Source: Frigoribacterium sp. SL97
GTDB taxonomy: Bacteria > Actinomycetota > Actinomycetes > Actinomycetales > Microbacteriaceae
Direction of reading: 5' to 3'
Assembly: GCF_026625765.1 (NCBI RefSeq)
Contig: NZ_CP113062.1
Location: 3,162,001 to 3,226,000 of the forward strand
DNA length: 64,000 nt
In this document: positions 34,614-42,087 of the stretch, in pieces
Layout: every line of letters starts with the position of its first letter
Numbering within the stretch: the stretch's first letter is position 1
Notes under the pieces: model-generated
The model's database searches: none
What the model saw: the letters and a program-made list of their open reading frames with translations, nothing else
Told to the model about the DNA's origin: nothing
Translations under genes and position numbers: made by a program

Positions 34614-34700
34614 GTCGCCAACTCCTGTCTCCTGCCCAGACCCAAGGTGGTGTGAGGGTTCCGGCCGGGTGGCGATGCCCTGGGGGCAGGAGTTGCCGAC
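34614..34700. repeat. palindromic element copy 4
   Basis: 87 bp: GTCGCCAACTCCTG at the left, CAGGAGTTGCCGAC at the right. The next inner bases (TCTCCTGCCCAG / CTGGGGGCAGGA) also pair, extending the hairpin. Confidence 0.88.
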
Positions 34701-34714
34701 CGTGCTGGTGCAGT

Positions 34715-34800
34715 GTCGGGAACTCCTGCATCGGGCGTCGGCGTCGTGACGGAGGCGCGAGGGTTCCGCCTCGGCCAGTCGACAGCCCGGAGTTGCCGAC
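34715..34800. repeat. palindromic element copy 5
   Basis: 86 bp: left GTCGGGAACTCCTG, right CCGGAGTTGCCGAC, 14 bp after copy 4. The interior includes GGAGGCGCG. Confidence 0.85.
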
Positions 34801-34964
34801 CGGGACAGACCCTTGGCGGTGACAGCAAGCGGAACGGGACAGGACACGACGGGACGAGACGGAAGGGGGCAGTAGACGGACGGGACAGGGGCGGCACGAG
34901 GCGAGGCGGGGGCTGGGCGAGACGAGGCGGGGCGAGGCGGGGGCGGGGCGGGGCGGGGCGGCGA

Positions 34965-35786
34965 TCAGGGAGTCGTGACCGCCGGGGGCATGCGCGCGAG
35001 GTCCGGACCGATGCCGATGTCGACGAGCACGACGCGTCCGGCTCGCTCCGCCCCCGGGCCCACGACGAGCCCGACCTTGTGCCCGCCGAACGTGACGGTG
35101 ACGTCCGCGGGCAGCACGTGTGGCGGATCGGGGAGGGCCCCGTCGTCCACCCCGATGCCGCTCGGAACGTCGACCGCGATCACTCGTGGTGCGGGCTCCG
35201 TGACGTCGCCGTCCGCAGCCGAACCTCCGCCCGGGGACGTCCCTGCGCCCCTCCCCGTCACGGATGCCACAGCCGCCTCTGCACCCGCACCCCATGTCGC
35301 ACCAGTGACCACCGGCAGCACCGCCTCCACCACGCGCAGCGAATCCCCCCGGAGCCCCGCACCGTTCGAGCCCGTCCCGACCAGTCCGTCGAGCAGCACG
35401 TCGTACGCGGGCAGAACCCCCGCCACGACCGCAGCATCGCACCAGGCTTCGACGTCGTCGAGCACGGCCCCTGCCGCGAGCGCCGCGGCCAGGGCGGCCT
35501 CGTGCACCCGTGACCCCACGGGCACGACCGTCACCGCGCCGCCCTGTGGCATGAGCTCGCGGGCGAGCGACTCCCCGGCGTAGAGCGCGTCACCGCCGTT
35601 GTTGCCGCTTCCGACGAGCAGCAGGATGCGGCCCGCACGACCGTCCCGGGAGGACGAGGAGGCGCGCAACACGTCGCGCACGACGTCCGCGAGACCGTCG
35701 GCCGCCCGCCTCATCAAGGGTTCGCCCGCCTCCAGGTGTGGGCGCTCCGCCTCACGGATCTGTGCCGCCGTCCAAGCCTCGACCAT
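34965..35786 (-). CDS. nnrE: NAD(P)H-hydrate epimerase
   Basis: 273-residue YjeF-N domain protein that epimerises damaged R-NAD(P)HX to the S form for repair. Motifs: AWTAAQIREAERPHLEAGEPLMRRAA, the nucleotide loop LVGSGNNGGDALYAG, DGLVGTGSNGAGLRG, IAVDVPSGIGVDDG, and TVTFGGHKVGLVVGPG. A Gly/Ala-rich insertion (about residues 175-200) interrupts the Rossmann core. The ADP-dependent dehydratase (NnrD) half, often fused, is absent. The ATG has GGAGGAGGG upstream. SRASSSSRDG is encoded by a GGAGGCGCG copy. Confidence 0.9.
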   Translation of the reverse strand: MVEAWTAAQIREAERPHLEAGEPLMRRAADGLADVVRDVLRASSSSRDGRAGRILLLVGSGNNGGDALYAGESLARELMPQGGAVTVVPVGSRVHEAALAAALAAGAVLDDVEAWCDAAVVAGVLPAYDVLLDGLVGTGSNGAGLRGDSLRVVEAVLPVVTGATWGAGAEAAVASVTGRGAGTSPGGGSAADGDVTEPAPRVIAVDVPSGIGVDDGALPDPPHVLPADVTVTFGGHKVGLVVGPGAERAGRVVLVDIGIGPDLARMPPAVTTP

Positions 35787-36273
35787 GCGTCCACCCTCCT
35801 CCCCTCGACCGCCGGAAGACCGGGCCGCCCACCCCGGTCCGCCACGGCGCCGGGCCCCGCCGTGCCGCACCGCGCCGAGGAGGACCTGCTCGTGCGGCAC
35901 CGGCCGAGTCGGTAACTCCGGGCCTGTGACGCGCAGGCGGCCGAGGGCGCCGCCCACGGGAGGCACGGGCGGCACGAGGGAGGAGTTGCCGACATCGCGC
36001 GCCACTCGGCACCTCGGTCGACCCGACCGCGAGCCGACCCGAGTCGACCGTCACGCGACCAGAACGGCACGACGAGCGGGAGGCGCAGCGGGCACGACGA
36101 GCGGGACGTGCAGCGGGCACGACGCGCGAGACGCGCGCAGCGAGCGGGACGCGCGCAGCGAGCGGGACGCGCAGCGGGCACGACGAGCGGGACGAGCACA
36201 GCGAGCAGAACGAGCACAGCGAGCACTACGACCACAACCATCACGAGCTGTGGGGCGCTGCCAGACTGTCGGG
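35787..36273. other. non-coding gap with element copy 6 and a low-complexity tract
   Basis: Holds element copy 6 (35908-35993). From about 36060 to 36235 there is a purine-rich low-complexity tract built of GCAGCGAGCGGGAC, GGCACGACGAGCG and GCACAGCGAGCA units. The promoter of the following hydrolase lies at its right end. No gene seen. Confidence 0.65.
35908..35993. repeat. palindromic element copy 6
   Basis: 86 bp: left GTCGGTAACTCCGG, right GAGGAGTTGCCGAC. Confidence 0.82.
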
Positions 36274-37071
36274 ATGCGTGCGACCACCCCGAACCCTGTC
36301 GACGGCACCGAGATCGCCTACGAGGTCGACGGGGACGGGCCGCCGCTCCTGCTCGTGCACGGCTCGGGCCTCTCGCGCGGCACCTGGCGGGGGCTCGGCT
36401 ACCTCCGGGACCTGCAGCGCGACTTCACGGTGGTCGCGCTCGACATGCGCGGCCACGGCAAGAGCGGCAAGCCCCACGACCCCGAGTCGTACGCGATGGA
36501 CCTGCACCGTGGTGACGTCGGCGCCGTGCTCGACGCCACGGGCCTCGAGCCCGCGCACTACGTCGGTTACTCGTTCGGCGCCCGCATCGGGCTGTCCGTC
36601 GCGGCGCACGAGCCCCGGCGCCTCCGGACGCTGACCACGATCGGTGGCAGCTGGGCCCCGATGAACGGCAACATCGGCGCGACCTTCACGCCCGACTGGC
36701 ACGACGCCCTGACGACGGGTGGCATGGCCCGCTTCGTCGACCGCTGGGGCGAGACGATCGGCCGTCCGATCGATCCCGAGACCCGTCTGGCCTTCATGCA
36801 GGACGATCCGATCGCCCTGGCCGCCTTCTTCACCGCGGCCGAGACGGGTGGCGGCCTGACGGTCCCCCAGCTCGACTCGGTCGAGGTCCCCACCCTCCTG
36901 CTGGCCGGCACGCGGGACGTCGACCGCCATCGCGAGTCCCAGGAGGCCGCCCGCCGGATGCCGGCAGCCGTCTTCTACTCGCTCGTCGGCCAGGACCACG
37001 CCTCGTCGCTGCTCCCCGTCGACCAGGTGACCGACCTGCTGCGCACCTTCCTCGAGACCGTCGACGCCTGA
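36274..37071 (+). CDS. alpha/beta fold hydrolase
   Basis: 265 residues: oxyanion loop LLLVHGSGLSRGTWRG, strand and turn VVALDMRGHGKSGKP, nucleophile elbow VGYSFGARIG, acid in LAGTRDVDRH, histidine in VGQDHASSLLP. This is the epoxide-hydrolase/haloperoxidase-like subgroup, substrate unknown. The ATG lies six bases after CAGACT, suggesting a leaderless transcript that starts where the upstream repeat tract ends. Confidence 0.9.
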   Translation: MRATTPNPVDGTEIAYEVDGDGPPLLLVHGSGLSRGTWRGLGYLRDLQRDFTVVALDMRGHGKSGKPHDPESYAMDLHRGDVGAVLDATGLEPAHYVGYSFGARIGLSVAAHEPRRLRTLTTIGGSWAPMNGNIGATFTPDWHDALTTGGMARFVDRWGETIGRPIDPETRLAFMQDDPIALAAFFTAAETGGGLTVPQLDSVEVPTLLLAGTRDVDRHRESQEAARRMPAAVFYSLVGQDHASSLLPVDQVTDLLRTFLETVDA

Positions 37072-37095
37072 GGCCCGCCCCGACGGGTCGTCGAC

Positions 37096-37194
37096 CCGGA
37101 GGCGCGGCGCCGGAACGCAGAACGCGACCCGGAGGCGCGGTCCCCTAACGCAGGACGCGACCAGGAGGCGCGGTGCCGGTGCGCAGGACGCCAC
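37096..37194. repeat. three 33-bp tandem units with GGAGGCGCGG
   Basis: GGAGGCGCGG occurs at 37098, 37131 and 37164, exactly 33 bp apart. Each is followed by a diverged CGCAGGACGCGAC segment. Related (in reverse complement) to the 32-bp units near 31.6 kb. Confidence 0.92.
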
Positions 37195-37246
37195 GGGACG
37201 ACCCCGGCGAGCGCCGGTGCGCGCCGACTGCGAGAATGGACGCACC

Positions 37247-38758
37247 ATGGGCATCAGTCGGCGAGCGTTCTTGACGGGATCGGTCTCGGGGGCCGCGATC
37301 CTCGTGCTGTCGGCCTGCACGACGGACTCCCCCGCGCCGACGGCCAGCCCCACCCCGTCCGCCACGCCGACCCCCACGCCGACGCCGACCTCGTCGGGCA
37401 CGGTCGCCCCCGCTGCCTTCCGCCGCAGCTCGTGGGCCGACGACCCCTACTCCCTCGGGGCGACGAGCCACCTCACCCCCGGCACCTCCGACGCCGACCG
37501 CCGGTTGCTCGGCACCCCGCTCGACGACCGCCTCTTCTTCGCCGGAGAAGCCGTCGCCTCGACGATGGGCGGCACGGTCTACGGTGCGCGTCAGTGGGGC
37601 TTCGACGTCGCGGCGCAGGTCGCCGGGGTCGCCGCGACCGACGAACGCATCGCCGTGATCGGCGCCGGCATCGCGGGGGCGACCGCGGCGCGGTCCCTCG
37701 TCGACCGGGGCTACGACGTCGTGGTCGTCGAGGCCCGCGGCCGGGTCGGCGGCCGGGTGCACAGCGTGCACGACGACGACTGGCCCTACCCGGTCGAACT
37801 CGGCGTCGGCCTGCTCGAGGGCCCCGGGTCGGTGGCCCTCCAGGCCGCACTCGCCCTCGCCCGCGTCCGCACCCGGCCGCTCGACGACACCGTCGAGGTC
37901 CGGACGTCCGACGGTGCGGTCGACTCCCTCGGCGACGCCGCCGACCGTCTCGACCGGGCCGCGTCCTGGGCCGTGGGGCGCTCCACCACGACCGACGCCG
38001 ACTCCGGTACGAGCGTCACCGACGCCCTCTCCGGCTCGGGGGCCGACGAGGTCTCGGCCCTTCCCGGTCCGGACGGGGTCTCGGACGCCGACCGTCTCGC
38101 CCTCGTGCTCGACGACCTCCTCCCGGCCCGATGGGGGGCCGGGGCCGACGACCTCGCCGCCTCGGCCCTCGGCGACGACCCCGCACGCGACCTGCTGCCC
38201 ACCGGCGCCTCCGTGGTGACGGGTGGCCTCTCGGGCTTCGTCGCGGGCCTGCTCGACGGCCTCGACGTGCTCCGCGACAGCAACGTCGTCCGCGTCCAGT
38301 ACGGCGACCAGGGCGTGGGGCTGAGGCTCGCGACCGGCGAGTCGCTCTCGGTCGACCGCGCGGTGTCGACGATCCCCCTGGGCGTGCTGAAGACCGGCGT
38401 GCCCGAGTTCTCGCCCGATCTGCCGTCCACCCACACGGACGCGATCGAGGCCCTCGGCGTCGGCACGCGCGAGGTGCTCTGGCTGCGCTTCGACGAGGCC
38501 TTCTGGTCCACCCAGGCCACGGTCTGGGCCGTGCTCGACGACGACGCCCCCTACCGGCTCTTCGTCAACCTCATGCCGGCGACCGGCGCGCCCGTGCTGG
38601 TCGCGCTGACGGGTGGCGACGCGGCGGCCGAGGTCGCCGGCCTCGACGACGACGCGGCGATGGCCTCGGCGATGCAGAGCCTGGCGCCCTACCTCGACCT
38701 CGTGGCCGCCGGGTCCCCCGCGCCCACCGACGAGCCGACGGCCGACCCGACGTCCTGA
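37247..38758 (+). CDS. flavin-containing amine oxidase, apparently circularly permuted lipoprotein
   Basis: 503 residues. The N-terminus has a twin-arginine-like SRRAFLTGS and lipobox LSAC, then a Pro/Thr linker. Residues ~60-125 (SSWADDPYSLGATSHL...RLFFAGEAVAS...GTVYGARQWGFDVAAQVAG) match what is normally the C-terminal end of monoamine-oxidase-type proteins. Only after it, at ~136, comes the FAD-binding start IAVIGAGIAGATAA...VVVEARGRVGGRVHS. The protein ends with the substrate domain plus a Pro/Asp tail, without a second AGE motif. Exported, substrate unknown. Confidence 0.82.
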   Translation: MGISRRAFLTGSVSGAAILVLSACTTDSPAPTASPTPSATPTPTPTPTSSGTVAPAAFRRSSWADDPYSLGATSHLTPGTSDADRRLLGTPLDDRLFFAGEAVASTMGGTVYGARQWGFDVAAQVAGVAATDERIAVIGAGIAGATAARSLVDRGYDVVVVEARGRVGGRVHSVHDDDWPYPVELGVGLLEGPGSVALQAALALARVRTRPLDDTVEVRTSDGAVDSLGDAADRLDRAASWAVGRSTTTDADSGTSVTDALSGSGADEVSALPGPDGVSDADRLALVLDDLLPARWGAGADDLAASALGDDPARDLLPTGASVVTGGLSGFVAGLLDGLDVLRDSNVVRVQYGDQGVGLRLATGESLSVDRAVSTIPLGVLKTGVPEFSPDLPSTHTDAIEALGVGTREVLWLRFDEAFWSTQATVWAVLDDDAPYRLFVNLMPATGAPVLVALTGGDAAAEVAGLDDDAAMASAMQSLAPYLDLVAAGSPAPTDEPTADPTS

Positions 38759-39453
38759 CCCGCGCCTCCTCGTCCGTCGACCGCAGGAGACGCGGTGCAC
38801 GTCGCCGACGCCGGCCCGCCACCCTGCCGTGCCCGCGCGTGCGGCCGCACGTGGCTCAGCGCGACGAGCCCCACGAGCACCCCGACGATCGTGCCCAGGG
38901 CGATGCCGTTGTACAGCAGGAACTCGCCCGGCCAGGTGACCTGCGCCGGGTCGAGGAAGAAGTACGGGTACCAGCCGACGTCGGCGCCCCGGACGATCAT
39001 GAACACGCCCCACACGAGCGGGAAGACCAGCACCACCGAGAGCACCCGCCACCGCACCCGCGGCCGGTCGGGGCCGAACACCCAGTCCACGAGCACGAAC
39101 GTCGGGATCACGAAGTGCAGCAGCTGGCTCGACCAGGGCACCTCGATGCGGTAGTCGTGACTCGCCGACTCGGCGACGATGATGCCGAACACGATGCCCG
39201 ACACGATCACGTAGGTGCTGACCAGGGCGTGGACTCCCGCGAACCAGTCGGGCTCCTGTCGCCCGCGCAACGACACGACGCCCGCGAAGGCGAGCACCAC
39301 GACGTTCGCCATGTTGCTCTGCTGCGTGAAGTAGCTGAAGTAGTTGATCGAGCTGAAGGTGCTGAAACCGAGCACGTAGACGAAGTCGGCGACGAGGGCG
39401 ACCACGCCGACGGCGGCCGCGAGCAGGCGTAGGACGCCGACGATCCGTCGCAC
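38689..39453 (-). CDS. Pr6Pr family membrane protein
   Basis: 254 residues with six or seven membrane helices. It has the actinobacterial Pr6Pr/FAR-17a-like pattern: FSSINYFSYFTQQSNMANVVVL, then VSGIVFGIIVAE, QLLHFVIPTFVLVDWVFG and GWYPYFFLDP. The function is unknown. The last ~45 residues after HARARQGGG are low-complexity, run through a GCGCCTCCTC motif and overlap the amine oxidase gene by 70 bp tail to tail, so the native C-terminus may be shorter. A GGAGGGC sequence precedes the GTG. Confidence 0.82.
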   Translation of the reverse strand: MRRIVGVLRLLAAAVGVVALVADFVYVLGFSTFSSINYFSYFTQQSNMANVVVLAFAGVVSLRGRQEPDWFAGVHALVSTYVIVSGIVFGIIVAESASHDYRIEVPWSSQLLHFVIPTFVLVDWVFGPDRPRVRWRVLSVVLVFPLVWGVFMIVRGADVGWYPYFFLDPAQVTWPGEFLLYNGIALGTIVGVLVGLVALSHVRPHARARQGGGPASATCTASPAVDGRGGAGQDVGSAVGSSVGAGDPAATRSR

Positions 39454-39627
39454 CGTGTCACGCCCTCCGGATCTGGTCGGCTGTGGTCGGGGGAAACGTC
39501 GATCGTACTAGGCGCCCGCGCGACGCCTCGACGTGCGGAGGCCGGGCCCGCTCGTCGTGACGACGTGCGGACCCGGCCTCGGTGCCTCGGCGTCGCGACC
39601 GAGCGCGACGCCGTGACGATCAGGCGA

Positions 39628-40467
39628 TCAGCTGGGGATGTAGTTGAACTCGTCCGGGTTCGGACCGGTGCGCTCGTCCTTGTTCAGGGCGGTGATGGCG
39701 GCCACGTCGGCGTCGGTCAGCTCGAAGTCGAAGAGATCGAAGTTCTCTTCCACGCGCGAGCGCGTGACCGACTTCGGGAAGACGATGTCGCCACGCTGGA
39801 TGTGCCAGCGCAGCGTCACCTGCGCGGTCGTCTTGCCGACGCGCTCGGCGATCTCGGTGATGGTCTCGTCCTTGAGGACGCCGCCCTGGGCGATGGGCGA
39901 CCAGGCCTCGGTGTGGATGCCCTTCGAGACGCCGAACTCGCGCAGCGCGTCCTGGGTCAGGTAGGGGTGCACCTCGATCTGGTTGACGACCGGGACGACC
40001 GAGCCCTCGTCGAGGACGCGCTCGAGGTGGGGCTGCTGGAAGTTCGAGACGCCGATGGACTTCGCGCGGCCACTGGCGTAGATCTCTTCGAGGGCCTTCC
40101 AGGTCTCGACGTAGTCGACGTCGATGCCGGGCAGCGGCCAGTGGATGAGGAACAGGTCGACGTAGTCCTGCTTCAGCGCGTCGAGCGTGCCGTCGAACGC
40201 CTTCAGCGCGTCGTCACGCTTGTGGAAGCCGTTGTTGAGCTTCGAGGTGACGAAGATCTCGCTGCGGTCGATGCCGCTCTCGGCGATCGCCTCGCCGACG
40301 CCCGCCTCGTTGCCGTACATCTCGGCGGTGTCGATGTGGCGGTAACCGACCTCGAACGCGGTGAGGGTGGCGTCCTTGGTCTCGGCCGGGTCGACCTGGT
40401 AGACGCCGAACCCGAGCTGAGGGATCTGGATTCCGTTGTTCAGGGTGATGGTGGGGATCGTGGTCAT
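39628..40467 (-). CDS. aldo/keto reductase
   Basis: 279-residue NADPH-dependent oxidoreductase of the 2,5-diketo-D-gluconate reductase-like group. The catalytic tetrad is visible: Asp and Tyr in YRHIDTAEMYGNE, Lys in FVTSKLNN and His in DLFLIHWPLP. The cofactor region is IVFPKSVTRSRVEENF. TLNNGIQIPQLGFGVYQV is the usual entry. The ATG at 40467 fits the family; a start four codons earlier is possible. Confidence 0.94.
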   Translation of the reverse strand: MTTIPTITLNNGIQIPQLGFGVYQVDPAETKDATLTAFEVGYRHIDTAEMYGNEAGVGEAIAESGIDRSEIFVTSKLNNGFHKRDDALKAFDGTLDALKQDYVDLFLIHWPLPGIDVDYVETWKALEEIYASGRAKSIGVSNFQQPHLERVLDEGSVVPVVNQIEVHPYLTQDALREFGVSKGIHTEAWSPIAQGGVLKDETITEIAERVGKTTAQVTLRWHIQRGDIVFPKSVTRSRVEENFDLFDFELTDADVAAITALNKDERTGPNPDEFNYIPS

Positions 40468-40799
40468 GTGTAGAGCCAACCACTCACCCCCGTCGAACCT
40501 TCCGAGGAAACACTGGTGGACGTACCCCGGGCGTGTTACTGTGATGAGTCGCTTGGGCCCCTCTTCTCAGAAGTGCCCCGTGCGGTGACGACCGAGTCCA
40601 CACCGGTGCACCGCCCGAACAGCCTCGCGAGACGACCTCGCCGGATGCGCACGATGACCACCGATCATCGTTGCCCTACTTCTCCGGCCGCCGTCACCGC
40701 AGGCCCGACCACCGCCGTCAGGCGGACCACGAGCGCCCATCCGGCATCTCGTGCCACGGATTCTGTCGCAACACAGAGCACACATCGAAATCGAGCATC
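40468..40799. other. non-coding gap upstream of the OB-fold gene
   Basis: 332 bp. The left end carries the aldo/keto reductase promoter. A TTACTGTGAT stretch at 40535-40544 could be a -10 for rightward transcription, giving a long leader. I see no convincing gene, riboswitch or repeat. Confidence 0.45.
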
Positions 40800-41078
40800 A
40801 TGAACGACATCATCAGCATCACCGGCACGGTCACGACCGCGCCCACCCTCACCACCGCCCGCCTCGTCGAGTTCGTCGTCGTCGACGACCGCGGCACCCA
40901 GTTCGCCGTCCGCGCCTGGCGCGACGACGTCACCGCCGCCGTGCGCGTCGGTGCGTCGGTCGTCGTCGACGGAGCGGCCGGCTGGGTCATCCCCGGTCGC
41001 AGCTGGCGCCACGAGCCCAGCCGCACCATCGTGCAGGCCTCGTCGGTCGAGACCCGCGAGCTCGCCCTGGCCGCCTAG
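40800..41078 (+). CDS. small OB-fold (single-stranded-DNA-binding-like) protein
   Basis: 92 residues: DIISITGTVTTAPTLTTA, LVEFVVVDDRGTQFAVRAW and a following VGASVVVDGAAGWVIPGRSW. This strand order is typical of SSB-like OB folds, including the final extension strand. It is far shorter than housekeeping SSB and lacks the acidic C-terminal tip, so it is an accessory OB protein of unknown partner. The start is the first ATG consistent with the fold; no strong Shine-Dalgarno is seen. Confidence 0.72.
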   Translation: MNDIISITGTVTTAPTLTTARLVEFVVVDDRGTQFAVRAWRDDVTAAVRVGASVVVDGAAGWVIPGRSWRHEPSRTIVQASSVETRELALAA

Positions 41079-41110
41079 GCCCCGGCGGCGCCTGCGGGCG
41101 CGACGACCCG

Positions 41111-41203
41111 AGGAGGCGCGGTGAGGCTGACGGCCGCACCGCGCCTCCTGCGGTTCCGGCCCCGAGGAGGCGCGGTGAGGCTGTCGGCCGCACCGCGCCT
41201 CCT
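41111..41203. repeat. tandemly duplicated hairpin (54-bp period)
   Basis: Two copies of AGGAGGCGCGGTG...CACCGCGCCTCCT (arms 41111-41123 with 41137-41149, and 41165-41177 with 41191-41203). Either could terminate the OB-fold transcript. Confidence 0.88.
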
Positions 41204-41217
41204 GCGGTTCCCGGCAC

Positions 41218-41266
41218 CACGACGACGGGCCCGGCCACCGAGGAGGTGACCGGGCCCGTCGTCGTG
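41218..41266. terminator. bidirectional terminator between OB-fold and EEP genes
   Basis: Seventeen-base perfect arms beginning CACGACGACGGGCCCGG with a 15-base loop, between convergent genes. Confidence 0.85.
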
Positions 41267-41282
41267 TGCGGAACCCGCGAGG

Positions 41283-41975
41283 TCAGAGCCCCCGGGCGCG
41301 GACCAGGATCGGACGGTGGTCGCTGATGCCGGCCGGCAGGGTGACGACGTCCTCGATCTTGAGGTCGTAGCTCGTCGCGAAGTCGAAGTGGCCCTTGACG
41401 TACTTGTAGCCGAGGTAGGTCGGGGTCGAACTGCGGGTCAGCACGAAGCCGTCGCGCTCGATGTGCTTGCGGAGACCGCCGTGGAACCACGGGTAGTTGA
41501 AGTCGCCCACCATGAGCATCGGCACGCCGGGCGCCAACGCACGCATGAGGCGGTGCGCCGACTCGACCTGCTTCTTCCGCAGGGCGTTCGTGGCGGTGAG
41601 CGGGGCGGCGTGGAACGAGCCGATCAGCACGTCGCGTCCGCTCTGCCGGTCGGCCAGGTGCATGGCCAGGAGACGCTCGTGCGCCGGCGACATCACCCGG
41701 TCGTGCATCGACTTCTTCAGCGCGTAGACGTTCGTCCCGAGCAACTCGAAGCGCGAACGGCGGTAGTAGGCCGCCAGCCCGAGACGGTTGTTGTGCGTCG
41801 ACGCCGCGAGGGCGAACTCGCCGAACTCGTCGGGGATGTCCTTCGTGTCGGCCTCTTGCAGGCAGAGCACGTCGGCGTCGTTGTCCTCGGCGAGCGACCG
41901 GATCTCGCCCTTGGCCGTGTGCTCGCGAAGGTTGTAGCTGACGACGCGCATCGTGTGTCCGTTGTCTTCTGTCAC
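41283..41975 (-). CDS. endonuclease/exonuclease/phosphatase family protein
   Basis: 230-residue EEP-fold hydrolase. It has MRVVSYNLRE (Asn of the active site), VLCLQEADTKDI (metal-binding Glu), GSFHAAPL, LMVGDFNYPW (Asp and Asn) and terminal GISDHRPILV (Asp-His pair). It is therefore a complete Mg-dependent phosphodiesterase, substrate DNA, lipid or nucleotide unknown. The GTG at 41975 is chosen over the ATG at 41951 because TAGGTT lies 8 bases upstream on the minus strand. It is convergent with the OB-fold gene. Confidence 0.88.
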   Translation of the reverse strand: MTEDNGHTMRVVSYNLREHTAKGEIRSLAEDNDADVLCLQEADTKDIPDEFGEFALAASTHNNRLGLAAYYRRSRFELLGTNVYALKKSMHDRVMSPAHERLLAMHLADRQSGRDVLIGSFHAAPLTATNALRKKQVESAHRLMRALAPGVPMLMVGDFNYPWFHGGLRKHIERDGFVLTRSSTPTYLGYKYVKGHFDFATSYDLKIEDVVTLPAGISDHRPILVRARGL

Positions 41976-42029
41976 GAGTAGCGAACCTAGTCCACGTCTG
42001 TTTCGGGGAGGTGCAGGTTGGACGAAAGG

Positions 42030-42076
42030 GGGGTGCCGGGTGAGGCGGACGTCGTGTCCGCCGCACCCGGCACCCC
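42030..42076 (-). terminator. terminator after the cell-wall-anchored protein gene
   Basis: Outer arms GGGGTGCCGGGTG / CACCCGGCACCCC plus inner GGCGGAC/GTCCGCC around a short loop, 12 bp past the stop. Confidence 0.85.
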
Positions 42077-42087
42077 CTGGCGGTCGG

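Larger units (their letters stand above)
34478..34964. other. non-coding gap with two palindromic elements and a G-rich tract
   Basis: Contains element copies 4 and 5. From about 34850 to 34962 there is a strongly purine/G-rich stretch (many GGGGC and GAGGCGG runs) that could form G-quadruplexes, just past the nnrE stop. No gene seen. Confidence 0.65.

Noticed and set aside
37096..37194. CRISPR-like periodic array
   Set aside because: The 33-bp period is continuous, units are only three, there are no unique spacers and no cas genes.
40516..40799. Protein-coding frame in the gap before the OB-fold gene
   Set aside because: Composition is unlike neighbouring proteins, third-position bias is absent and no domain is seen.
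41100..41210. Coding on the minus strand through the duplicated hairpins
   Set aside because: The peptide is just a translated duplication (TASPRLLG-type repeats) and the DNA is better explained as terminators.
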